A stretch of DNA of 64,000 nucleotides from Bacillota bacterium (GTDB lineage: Bacteria; Bacillota; Clostridia; Oscillospirales; Oscillospiraceae), in NCBI GenBank assembly GCA_029268085.1, contig JAJUHD010000001.1:19420-83419 (forward strand), written 5' to 3'. Of this stretch, positions 16,871-24,834 are shown one piece after another; the first letter of the stretch is position 1, and each line of letters opens with the position of its first letter. The translations under genes were made by a program, and so were the position numbers. The notes beneath the pieces are model-generated. The model saw only the letters and a list, made by a program, of their open reading frames with translations, did no database searches and was not told where the DNA came from.

Positions 16871-18766
16871 TTATTTTTTTATCTGCACTATTCCTATGCA
16901 CATACACAAGGTGCCGTTAAACTTAGTCAGCCCTATCCCTACAAACCAAGTATTATTTGAATAATACAGCTGATTGTAGCCGTCGGAGCTCTTTTCGCTT
17001 GAAAGATAGATAAATCCGCAGCTTTCCAGTAATTTCAAGTATTTCGCGACTCCTACGGAGGAATCGGAAGGGCAGTCGGATAAGCGATAATAATAAAGAA
17101 TGGTACCGTCATGATAATACCTGTAATAAAGAGGTGTCCGGGTGAAGGCCCCCCAGTCCGGTACAGGATAGTATCCGCTGTAATATACGGTCGAGGAGCT
17201 GGAGGCGGTGACCGTAATAGTGACTTTTGCAGTTGAGATAATGTTTTTATTTTCATCAGCCAGCTTCAGCGTCAGAACCGAAGTCCCTGCGGAGAGCCCC
17301 TTGACTGTAACATTAATCGTATTGCCGGACCATTTTCCCAAACTGCAGGAAACTACTTTTTCGTTTGAGAGGGTGTATGTGTAATAGGCAAAATTGTCCG
17401 AGCTTGCTTTGAACGTAACAGTTGCCTGGCTGCCCTGAGCTACGCTTATCTCTGAATTTGAAGCAGTCAGAGTCGGCTTGCTGTTCTGAGAGCTTACTGA
17501 AGAGAGGGAAGAGAGGTTTGAGGTTTTCATGTCTTTCAGCAGGTTAATCGGAATGGCCACGTTTAAGTTCTGACCGGCCACATATGTACCGGTAGTAACG
17601 CCTATCACTTTTCCTCCGGAGTTCATGAGGGCGCCGCCGCTGCTGCCGCTTGAAATCGACGCGCTGAAAAGCATGTACCTGATGCCGTCCACAACGTGCG
17701 AAGAATTTGTAATCGTGCCCTGCGTGACGGTCTGACCAAGTCCGAGCGGGTAGCCGATCGCAAATATTGTTTCTCCCGTTTCCACCGTGTCGGAATCCCC
17801 CAGGAGCAGAAATTCTACTCCGCTGCAGCCGTCAACCTGTATGAGCGCGAGATCGTTTGTTTTGCTGGAGCTGAATACTCCGCTGACGCTGTATGATTTG
17901 CCGTTTTTCGTAGTTACTTTGGCGGATGCCGCGCCGTCTATGACATGGTAATTCGTTACCGCGAGTCCGCTGCTGTTTATAAAGAAGCCGCTTCCGCTGC
18001 CCAGCGTATTTCCCGCCGAGTCGTAAAGCTCTATGTAAAAGACTGCGTTGGAGAATTTTTCGGATATGTCTTTTGCCGTGAGCTCCTTTGACTGCAGCTT
18101 CAGGGTCTGTCTGTAAGACGGGCTTATCATTCGTATCGAAATTGCGGCGCAGGCATCTCTGGTAATGTATGTGTTAGGATAAAACGTGCCTTTGCTGTCG
18201 CTGCCGGTGAGAATTCCCGCTCGGTAGAGCTTGTAGACGGCCGGGGCGTATGAATATGAGGATGGTACGTCCGGTATTGAATCGGCAGGTATTTCGTTTA
18301 TCGCCCCGCACGCCTCTTCGGGCAGCGCGCCGGAAAAAATAAGCGCAAACTCAGCCCTTGTCGCATTTTCTTCGTAATTTGAATATTCCTCTTTGATGAT
18401 ATTCTTTGCAAGGGCGTAGTCAACGTACGGACGGTACCAGGGGCTGCCGGCCTGAAAATTGCTTGAGCCTGTATAGTAAATGCTGTGTATGCAGGCCGCA
18501 AGCTTAATTGCCTCGGCTATCGTCAGATTGCTTTGAGGCTCATAGCTGGTGGCTGTTTTCCCGTTGATAAGACCGTATTCGTAAGCTGCTTTGACAGAAG
18601 GCGCATACCATTCTTCCGCAACGTCCGAGAACTGCCCGCTCTGATAACTTCTGACCTTTGTGAAGTTTGAAAAAGAGCTTGCCGCAAATGACGGCGCCGG
18701 CAGAATGCCGAAAAGAAGCAAAACCGCAAGGAGGGATGAAAAAATACGCTTTACCATTTTTGACAC
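16871..18766 (-). CDS. SLH-anchored trypsin-like (HtrA/S1C-type) serine protease
   Basis: The 631-residue protein starts with a signal peptide (residues 4-29) and then three SLH-type repeats (about 45-100, 103-150 and 163-215), which would anchor it to the S-layer or cell wall. A chymotrypsin-fold protease follows with His274 (TNYHVIDG), Asp305 (TNDLALIQ) and Ser376 (SGSSGGAL, where many relatives have GNSGG). No PDZ domain is visible. An Ig-like region (about 430-520) and a Tyr-rich C-terminal domain end the protein. GTG 18766 is the longest start; ATG 18757 is an alternative with an equally weak ribosome site. Confidence 0.85.
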   Translation of the reverse strand: MSKMVKRIFSSLLAVLLLFGILPAPSFAASSFSNFTKVRSYQSGQFSDVAEEWYAPSVKAAYEYGLINGKTATSYEPQSNLTIAEAIKLAACIHSIYYTGSSNFQAGSPWYRPYVDYALAKNIIKEEYSNYEENATRAEFALIFSGALPEEACGAINEIPADSIPDVPSSYSYAPAVYKLYRAGILTGSDSKGTFYPNTYITRDACAAISIRMISPSYRQTLKLQSKELTAKDISEKFSNAVFYIELYDSAGNTLGSGSGFFINSSGLAVTNYHVIDGAASAKVTTKNGKSYSVSGVFSSSKTNDLALIQVDGCSGVEFLLLGDSDTVETGETIFAIGYPLGLGQTVTQGTITNSSHVVDGIRYMLFSASISSGSSGGALMNSGGKVIGVTTGTYVAGQNLNVAIPINLLKDMKTSNLSSLSSVSSQNSKPTLTASNSEISVAQGSQATVTFKASSDNFAYYTYTLSNEKVVSCSLGKWSGNTINVTVKGLSAGTSVLTLKLADENKNIISTAKVTITVTASSSSTVYYSGYYPVPDWGAFTRTPLYYRYYHDGTILYYYRLSDCPSDSSVGVAKYLKLLESCGFIYLSSEKSSDGYNQLYYSNNTWFVGIGLTKFNGTLCMCIGIVQIKK

Positions 18767-18787
18767 CAGCTTACATCTTTTTATTAA

Positions 18788-18815
18788 ATTTTACCAAATT
18801 ATGTTTTTTTGTCAA
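18788..18815 (-). promoter_or_regulatory. Sigma-A-type promoter of the SLH protease gene
   Basis: On the minus strand TTGACA (18815-18810), a 16-base spacer and TAAAAT (18793-18788), about 20 bases before the start codon. Confidence 0.7.
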
Positions 18816-18933
18816 GCCCAATAGAAGAAAAAGGAAAATTCCGGATGCGAAGACGCTTTAATTAAAAAACGATTGCAGCTGCCAATGCCGGCCCTTTTGA
18901 TGACCCCCTGCTTTGCGTCCGGCTGAAATAAAA

Positions 18934-18986
18934 CGCTCCCTCCATGATTAGAGCAGTGTTCCCTGCTGTTCTTCATAAAGGGAGCG
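18934..18986 (-). terminator. Intrinsic terminator after the copper-amine-oxidase-domain gene
   Basis: Seven-bp arms at 18934-18940 and 18980-18986 (CGCTCCC/GGGAGCG) enclose a second small stem (AGCAG/CTGCT). On the minus strand it is followed by TTTTATTT. The rest of the 317-base gap between 18767 and 19083 shows only the protease promoter. Confidence 0.55.
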
Positions 18987-19083
18987 TAAATAACAAAGTT
19001 CGGTTTCCGCATTTTCGCTGCCTGCGGCACAAAGACGGTATGAAAAGGGCCGCGGAATCGAGCGCAAGGAGGAATACGGCGCC

Positions 19084-20466
19084 CTAGCTTTTCGCTCCTA
19101 TGGTCACCATTTTCCAGTCCTGCTGCCAGTTAACATCCATGTCAAAAGTCTCTGCGATGAAGCGCAGCGGTACTACGGTATGGCTTATGTTCGGGTCGGA
19201 ATAATCCGGAGCAAGCATGGTCTGGACATCGAGCGTTTTTTCCTCCCCGTTCACAATAACCACGTTGCTGTCTATCGTGAGCACTATGGTCTTGTCGCCC
19301 TTGGTCATCACAACCTGCTGCTCCTTGTAGCGCCATTCGACCGAGGCTCCAAGCGCGGTGGCTATCGCCCTGAAGGGCACAAGCAGTCTGTCGTTGATTT
19401 CCACGGGCTGAATAGGAGCTTTTACATAGGATTGGCCGATATAGACCTTGGCCTCGTTTTCAATCGTTTTAGTAATATACTCGTTTATCTGCGAATCCAG
19501 GTCGCCACGGGCGTTTTCCACGATGGACGGAAGCCTGTTTTTTAACGCGGTCACGTTTTCTCTGACAATGGACTTTATTGTTTCCTTTGAAATGACCCTT
19601 TCGAGATAGCCCGGCAGTTTGTCTATGTATTTGTCGTAGGCTGAGGCGTCAAGGCTTGCAAGCCTGGGGTTAAATTTTTCTTCAATAGGCTTCTTGATCT
19701 TCTCGATCATGAGAGCGTCTACCTGCTCTTTTATTTTTGCCTCGAACTCAGGCCTTACCACAGACTCTATTTTGGGCCGTATGACAGCCTTCATCCGTGC
19801 CGCGATTTCTTCGGGAGAAAGGTTTGCCATATCGTCAGGTATCAGCTTCATCAAATCCTTCATAACCAGCAGGATTTCTTTCTGTATGCTCGCCTCGATG
19901 TTTGATTCGATTATTCCGTGGATCTTCGGAATCAGGGCCTTAAGCGAGGGCTCAAACTTCTGAATAATGCCCGGCGCGGCCTCCTTCATAAGCGAAACAA
20001 CCTGCTCGGTGATTTCCGTTTCCGATTTTGCAAAGTCCTTGGCGATGCCTTCCCGGACCGAAATAGCGACTTCCGCCCTTACCTGGTCCAGGACCTTTTC
20101 GGGGATTCTGTTGATTTCCTCGGCCGAGGGATAAGAGGAAAAGTCCATTTTGAAACCGGTTGTTTCGAGGGAGTCCTTTTTCTCCTTAACGTCCTTGACG
20201 GCAAGTTCAATTTCGGCGGAGATGGCCTCGACGTCGGGAGTGATAGCCGCCACTATCTCGGGACCCAGCCTGTCCGCAAGCCCTACGAAAGCCCTGGAGA
20301 CCGCCGCCTCCAATTCGGCCTGGAATGTGTCGTGCTGAGCCTGATCCGGCGCCGCCGCGACATCTGGCGCCGTCGCAAGACTCAAAGGGGCGCAGCCAAA
20401 AGCGAGCAAAACGCCTAGAAATAAGGCCATGGCCTTTTTGAATTTTTTTCCTTTAACGACCGCCAT
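19084..20466 (-). CDS. Exported protein with long helical stalk and C-terminal copper-amine-oxidase-N-like domain
   Basis: A signal peptide (about residues 10-38, MALFLGVLLAFGCAPLSLATA) precedes some 300 residues of charged, helix-favouring sequence with heptad-like spacing, probably an extended coiled-coil stalk. The last 110 residues match the copper amine oxidase N-terminal-like domain seen in many Clostridia/Bacilli wall proteins: NDRLLVPFRAIATALGASVEW and TVVPLRFIAETFDMDVNW. That domain is usually a wall-associated module rather than an enzyme. The function is unknown. A possible promoter on the minus strand is TTGCTA-N17-TAACAT (20525-20553). Confidence 0.75.
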   Translation of the reverse strand: MAVVKGKKFKKAMALFLGVLLAFGCAPLSLATAPDVAAAPDQAQHDTFQAELEAAVSRAFVGLADRLGPEIVAAITPDVEAISAEIELAVKDVKEKKDSLETTGFKMDFSSYPSAEEINRIPEKVLDQVRAEVAISVREGIAKDFAKSETEITEQVVSLMKEAAPGIIQKFEPSLKALIPKIHGIIESNIEASIQKEILLVMKDLMKLIPDDMANLSPEEIAARMKAVIRPKIESVVRPEFEAKIKEQVDALMIEKIKKPIEEKFNPRLASLDASAYDKYIDKLPGYLERVISKETIKSIVRENVTALKNRLPSIVENARGDLDSQINEYITKTIENEAKVYIGQSYVKAPIQPVEINDRLLVPFRAIATALGASVEWRYKEQQVVMTKGDKTIVLTIDSNVVIVNGEEKTLDVQTMLAPDYSDPNISHTVVPLRFIAETFDMDVNWQQDWKMVTIGAKS

Positions 20467-20599
20467 AATAAAACCTCTTTTTCAAAATATTTATATGTTT
20501 TTTCAAAAAGCTGACTACATATCTATGTTACACATTTTTTCATAAAATAGCAATACCCGACTGAAAATTACATATCTCGGCCCGTCCGGCGCAGTATGG

Positions 20600-21901
20600 T
20601 CAAAAGGTGTCGATTTCTTGATGGCCGGCACCTTTTTTCCTGAGATTTTCAATTGCCGCGACCGCGCTTCTGTATACCTCGGAAAAAGTGGCGTCGTGCG
20701 CTCTGGATGCGGACAGGACATCCTCATACTCCGGCTTTTCCTTGACTATGCCCCAGCCGCTTCCCGATTTAACGCGTATTGTGCCGTATTCGGTTTCCAC
20801 CGTGTAAAACCCGACATCGAGCACACGCCGGTTCAGCAAGGAGAATCTTACGCCGAAAGTGCTGGTGTGGAGCAGGATTAGACGTGAAAGCTCGTTTCTG
20901 TCCTCCGGTCTGCAAAGGCAGCCCAGAAGCGTTGCGGGACGGTTCTTCTTCATATAGACAGGCGCCGTGTATACGTCAAGAGCGCCGGACCTGAGAAGCA
21001 GCTCGGTTACGGCACCTATGGCCTCCGGGGTCATGTCGTCCAGGTTGCAGACGATTTCCGCGACGTCGCCGGTTTCTTCTCCGCACTCTCCCCAAAAGGC
21101 GCGCACGCAGTTCGCTATCTCAAAGTCCTTGGTTCCCATGCCGTAACCTATTCTTCTTACGGACATGGCGGACATCTCGCCGAAGCCGCCGACAAAGTGC
21201 CTGAGGAGCGCCGCCCCGGTGGGAGTGCAGAGCTCGCCTTTGATTTTGCCGCCGTATATCGGAATGCCCCTGAGTAGCAGAGCGGTGGCGGGAGCCGGGA
21301 CAGGGAGGATGCCGTGTGAGCAGCGCACGAAGCCGCTGCCAACATGCACCGGCGAAGCGGTGATGGAATCAGGCGCCAGCATATGCACTAGCAGGCAGAA
21401 GCCGACAACGTCCGCAACGGCGTCCAGAGACCCGACCTCGTGAAAATGTATCTGCTCGATTTCCCTGCCGTGAACCTCCGCCTCCGCCTCGCCAATAAGC
21501 CTGTAAACGGCGAGGGCGTCGTTTCTGACTTTTTCCGGCAGATCCAAAGAGGAAATAAGGCGGCAGATGCCGGAATAGCTGTAATGTCCGTGAGCATGCG
21601 AATGCCCGCCGCCGACCGAGTCATGATGCTCAGGTCCGTGCCCGTGCGTATGCAGATGACGGTCACAGTCTTCGGCAGGGTCGAAGTCCTCGGAAAATTC
21701 CGTTTTGCCGTCAATATATACGTTGACGCGCAGGCCGGAAACCCCGCATTTTTCGGCCCTGACGCTTTCGACGACTACGCCCGGAATGCCCAGGGAATTC
21801 ATTTTGTCCAGAAAAGCGCGCTTTTCCGGCAGAAGGTCAAGAAGAGCCGCAGTAAGCATATCTCCGGCGGCTCCCATAGAGCACTCAAGATGAAGCCTCA
21901 T
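20600..21901 (-). CDS. larC: Nickel-pincer cofactor biosynthesis protein LarC (nickel insertion)
   Basis: The 433-residue product is a full LarC. The N-terminal half shows LHLECSMGAAGDMLTAAL, a His-rich metal loop (HTHGHGPEHH and GGGHSHAHGH) and IHFHEVGSLDAVADVVG. The C-terminal half has CNLDDMTPEAIGAV and the ferredoxin-like tail. LarC inserts nickel into the pyridinium bis-thiocarboxylate precursor in a CTP-dependent reaction. In some lactobacilli larC is split by a programmed frameshift; here one frame covers both halves. It overlaps larB by 17 bases. No larE or larA is in the window. Confidence 0.93.
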   Translation of the reverse strand: MRLHLECSMGAAGDMLTAALLDLLPEKRAFLDKMNSLGIPGVVVESVRAEKCGVSGLRVNVYIDGKTEFSEDFDPAEDCDRHLHTHGHGPEHHDSVGGGHSHAHGHYSYSGICRLISSLDLPEKVRNDALAVYRLIGEAEAEVHGREIEQIHFHEVGSLDAVADVVGFCLLVHMLAPDSITASPVHVGSGFVRCSHGILPVPAPATALLLRGIPIYGGKIKGELCTPTGAALLRHFVGGFGEMSAMSVRRIGYGMGTKDFEIANCVRAFWGECGEETGDVAEIVCNLDDMTPEAIGAVTELLLRSGALDVYTAPVYMKKNRPATLLGCLCRPEDRNELSRLILLHTSTFGVRFSLLNRRVLDVGFYTVETEYGTIRVKSGSGWGIVKEKPEYEDVLSASRAHDATFSEVYRSAVAAIENLRKKGAGHQEIDTF

Positions 21902-22658
21902 TTTTAGCCTCCCCTATACGGTTTATAAGGCTGGAAAGATAGCCGGCGCCGAAGCCGTTGTCGATATTCACCACGCTGACGTTGCCGGCGCAGGAGTTGA
22001 GCATCGACAAAAGAGCGGACAAGCCTCCGAAATTGGCGCCGTATCCTATGCTTGTGGGGACGGCTATCACCGGGCATGAAACAAGCCCTCCGATAACGGT
22101 GGCGAGCGCGCCCTCCATTCCGGCGACCGCGATGACGACGCGCGCCGTCATCAATACGTCCATCTGCGAAAGAACCCGGTGAAGTCCCGCAACTCCGACA
22201 TCGTAAAGCCGGACAACGCGGTTCCCGAGGGCCTCCGCGGTTACGGCGGCTTCCTCAGCCACGGGAATATCGCTGGTTCCGGCGGCTGCGACCGCGATAA
22301 ATCCGGAAGACGAGGGTTCCTTCCGTTTGCCGAAAAAGGCGATTCGGGATACCGGATCATAGCTTACGGGAAGCTGGGAGCAAAGCTCTTCCGCTCTCTC
22401 GGGCGCAAGCCTCGTAATCAGTACATAATCGCTGCCACGCCTTTTCAAAGCTTCGATTATCCCGACGATTTGAGGGATCGTTTTGCCGGCTCCGAAAATC
22501 ACTTCGGGTATGCCGTGCCTGAGCTCCCTGTGGTGGTCTACCTTCGCATAGCCGAGCTCCTCAAAGGGCTGCATTTTAAGGCTCAAAACAGCCTCCTGGG
22601 GCGAAATATCCCCGCTTTTTACCTTGTTCATCAAATCCAGGATGCGTTCCTGCTCCAT
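21885..22658 (-). CDS. larB: Nickel-pincer cofactor biosynthesis protein LarB (carboxylase/hydrolase)
   Basis: The 257-residue protein has the PurE-like C-terminal half of LarB: AGTSDIPVAEEAA, GVAGLHR, VAVAGMEGALATVIGGL and AVPTSIGYGA. LarB carboxylates C5 of nicotinic acid adenine dinucleotide and releases AMP as the first step to the nickel-pincer nucleotide. The start at 22658 has AGGAGG 6 bases upstream; the longer frame (22718) would read over this site. It is transcribed ahead of larC from an extended -10 promoter. Confidence 0.93.
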   Translation of the reverse strand: MEQERILDLMNKVKSGDISPQEAVLSLKMQPFEELGYAKVDHHRELRHGIPEVIFGAGKTIPQIVGIIEALKRRGSDYVLITRLAPERAEELCSQLPVSYDPVSRIAFFGKRKEPSSSGFIAVAAAGTSDIPVAEEAAVTAEALGNRVVRLYDVGVAGLHRVLSQMDVLMTARVVIAVAGMEGALATVIGGLVSCPVIAVPTSIGYGANFGGLSALLSMLNSCAGNVSVVNIDNGFGAGYLSSLINRIGEAKNEASS

Positions 22659-22689
22659 AAAGCGCCTCCTATCAAAAGGGTGTGCCTCT

Positions 22690-22698
22690 ATTATAGCA
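22690..22698 (-). promoter_or_regulatory. Extended -10 promoter of larB-larC
   Basis: Minus-strand TGCTATAAT (TG-N-TATAAT, 22698-22690) lies 31 bases before the larB start. No good -35 element is present, as expected for an extended -10 promoter. Confidence 0.55.
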
Positions 22699-22731
22699 TC
22701 GCATTTCAAAAAACGCATTGTTTTTATCGAT

Positions 22732-22772
22732 AAAACGGCAAAATGTCCCTTGAAAAGACATTTTGCCGTTTT
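22732..22772 (-). terminator. Intrinsic terminator of the UroD-family gene
   Basis: Perfect 16-bp arms at 22732-22747 and 22757-22772 around a 9-base loop, ending in a TTTT run on the minus strand. It lies 5 bases past the stop codon and separates uroD-like 22778 from larBC. Confidence 0.85.
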
Positions 22773-22777
22773 TAGCC

Positions 22778-23842
22778 TTATTTGCTGTACGCGATGCGGC
22801 TTTCCTTATAAAGAGCCTTTCTGAACACAGGATCCTGGAAATGGGAAGACGTATAGATATATTTGCCGGGCAGGCTGTATTTTGCGACAATATCCTTTGC
22901 GGCCTTGATCTTCTCGTCGTCAGCGGCGTCCTTGCCGAACACGGGGAGACGGTAGCCGAGCTTGAACTTGTCGCCGAAATTCCTGTAAAGCCCGTCGAAA
23001 TCGTTCATAGGCTGCGGCCTCCACATATCTATGCCGGTTTCGGCAATGACGTCGGCCAGCTTTTCTATGTGTCCGCAGCTGTGCAGCTCAAAAACTACGT
23101 TTCTTTCATGGCAGTAGGAGGTGAGCCTTTTCATGTATGGCAGGATCATTTCTCGGAATGTCTCGGCGGAGAAAAACGGCGCCATCTGGGAGCCCCAGTC
23201 GTCGTGGAAATAAAGTATCGACATTCCGAAATGCTCTATGCATTTGTCGATTATCTTTTCGTACGTCCCGCAGAGAGCGTCGAAGAGAGCCGCAACGTCT
23301 TCCTTCTGCTCGTCGTCTATGAGGGCTACGGCGGCGTTTTCGAAGTCCATGAATGAGATGAGACGTTCAAAAAGTCCCGTAAACAGCCAAACGAGGACAG
23401 GAACGTTTTTGTCGGAAAGCAGTTTCCTGTTTCTTTCCGCGCAGCCTTCCCAATCCCAGGACTCCACATCGGGGAATTTTATTACCCGCGGCCAGTCGCC
23501 GATGTCGGAAAGCACGGGTTTCCCCGGCTTTACCATGGAGCCGCCCGCGACCGCTATGTACTCCCATTCCACACCGAACATATCCGGACCGCCCTTTCTG
23601 TCCGTAGGATCGGTTTCTATGACCCAGGCCCTGGCCACGTTGTCGGGAATTATCGCGGGGCAGAAGGTGATATAGTCGTCGTTAGGCATCCAGCAGGGCG
23701 TTTCGTTGCGGATAAAGGCCAGATAGTTCTCCTTTGGCGAGACAGGATAATCAAAACGGTCCACCGGATGAGAGCCCGCCATCGAGGCGGGGTAGGTTCC
23801 GACAATCTTCAGCTCATCTTCGGAAAAAGGGATTTTCTTCAT
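22778..23842 (-). CDS. Uroporphyrinogen-decarboxylase-fold methyltransferase (MtaA/CmuA-like), paralogue 1
   Basis: A 354-residue UroD-superfamily protein. The arginine residues that hold uroporphyrinogen near the N-terminus are absent. Instead it has a HxCG zinc-type motif (ELHSCGHIEKLADV, about 263) and FHDDWGSQ, as in corrinoid-dependent methyltransferases. The start at 23842 follows GGAGG. It shares long blocks with the protein at 61235 (SWDWEG, FERLISFMDF, ALIDDEQKE, FHDDWGSQ). No corrinoid protein or reductive activator is nearby, so the methyl donor and acceptor are unknown. Confidence 0.8.
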   Translation of the reverse strand: MKKIPFSEDELKIVGTYPASMAGSHPVDRFDYPVSPKENYLAFIRNETPCWMPNDDYITFCPAIIPDNVARAWVIETDPTDRKGGPDMFGVEWEYIAVAGGSMVKPGKPVLSDIGDWPRVIKFPDVESWDWEGCAERNRKLLSDKNVPVLVWLFTGLFERLISFMDFENAAVALIDDEQKEDVAALFDALCGTYEKIIDKCIEHFGMSILYFHDDWGSQMAPFFSAETFREMILPYMKRLTSYCHERNVVFELHSCGHIEKLADVIAETGIDMWRPQPMNDFDGLYRNFGDKFKLGYRLPVFGKDAADDEKIKAAKDIVAKYSLPGKYIYTSSHFQDPVFRKALYKESRIAYSK

Positions 23843-23944
23843 TTGGCACCTCCGTGAATTATTTATTCTTGGCCCGCGCTCTGAACGGAGCCGTAAACGC
23901 CTTGAAAAGCGGAGAATCTTCAAATATAGTTCGTATGCGACTAT

Positions 23945-23973
23945 ATTGTACATTATATATCGTAATTGCACAA
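23945..23973 (-). promoter_or_regulatory. Promoter of the UroD-family gene 22778
   Basis: Minus-strand TTGTGC (23973-23968), 17-base spacer, TACAAT (23950-23945), giving a leader of about 95 bases. Apart from this and the divergent promoter at 24099, the 23843-24156 gap shows nothing further. Confidence 0.5.
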
Positions 23974-24098
23974 ATGAAAAGCCCGAATACAGATAAAATT
24001 ATTTAATTTGTAATATCCGAAAGAGTGCATGAGAACGGCCAAGCTGAATCGGGTTATTGAACAGCGAAAAAAATTTATCGATAATCAATAAATAGTTG

Positions 24099-24126
24099 TT
24101 GACAAATAATAAATAGGTGATATATT
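24099..24126 (+). promoter_or_regulatory. Strong sigma-A promoter of the DUF2975/XRE operon
   Basis: TTGACA (24099-24104), 16-base spacer, TATATT (24121-24126), followed by GGGAGGA 6 bases before the ATG at 24157. Confidence 0.75.
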
Positions 24127-24156
24127 AGCCTTATAAAGCTTTCGGGAGGAATCAAA

Positions 24157-24606
24157 ATGCAAAAACAGCCGGTGACACATTACATCGCAAAAGCCTTGGT
24201 TGACATAATGCTATACGGCGGCATCGTCTGCGTTATTCTGGTGCCCTGGCTCTCAAGGTATGTGTATATTTTTGGGTACGGAGAGAGACAGCGCTGGATC
24301 ATAGCGGCGGTGCTTTTCTCGTCGGGCATATGCGTCGTGTATATTCTTTTCAATCTGAAGCAGATGTTCAGGACCCTGCTGGGAGGCAACCCTTTTGTAG
24401 AGAAGAACATCAGCTGTTTTCGTAAAATGGCGGTAGCCTGCGCCGTCATTTCGCTGATTTACGTCATTAAATGCATACTTATTTTTTCGCTTGCGACAAT
24501 CATAATCATCCTTATGTTTGCGGTCGGCTCGCTTTTCTGTCTGACTCTGAAGGACATTTTCAAGCAGGCTATCTTCTACAAAGAAGAACACGACTGGACG
24601 GTGTGA
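24157..24606 (+). CDS. DUF2975-type membrane protein
   Basis: A 149-residue protein with four hydrophobic helices. The layout (hydrophobic pair, loop LKQMFRTLLGGNPFVEKNISCFRKMA, second hydrophobic pair) matches DUF2975 proteins. These are regularly encoded immediately upstream of a small XRE regulator, exactly as here, and are of unknown function. The gene has its own strong promoter. Confidence 0.8.
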   Translation: MQKQPVTHYIAKALVDIMLYGGIVCVILVPWLSRYVYIFGYGERQRWIIAAVLFSSGICVVYILFNLKQMFRTLLGGNPFVEKNISCFRKMAVACAVISLIYVIKCILIFSLATIIIILMFAVGSLFCLTLKDIFKQAIFYKEEHDWTV

Positions 24607-24609
24607 GAT

Positions 24610-24813
24610 ATGCCGATAATTGTAGACCTTGACGTGATGATGGCGAAAAGGAAGATCGGGCTTATGGAGCTGGCCGAAAAGATAGGCATTACTCCGGCGA
24701 ACCTCTCCATACTCAAGAACAACAAGGCGAAGGCTATACGCTTCTCCACGCTGGAGGAAATATGCAGAGTCCTTGACTGTCAGCCTGCCGATATCCTGAA
24801 GTATGAGAAATAA
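24610..24813 (+). CDS. Small XRE-family (YozG-like) HTH regulator
   Basis: At 67 residues it is only a helix-turn-helix: MAKRKIGLMELAEKIGITPANLSILKNNKAKAIRFSTLEEICRVL. It begins 3 bases after the DUF2975 gene. Regulators of this class presumably control their own operon, with the membrane partner possibly modulating them. Confidence 0.9.
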   Translation: MPIIVDLDVMMAKRKIGLMELAEKIGITPANLSILKNNKAKAIRFSTLEEICRVLDCQPADILKYEK

Positions 24814-24834
24814 TTGAGGCAAGAGGGAAGTCAT

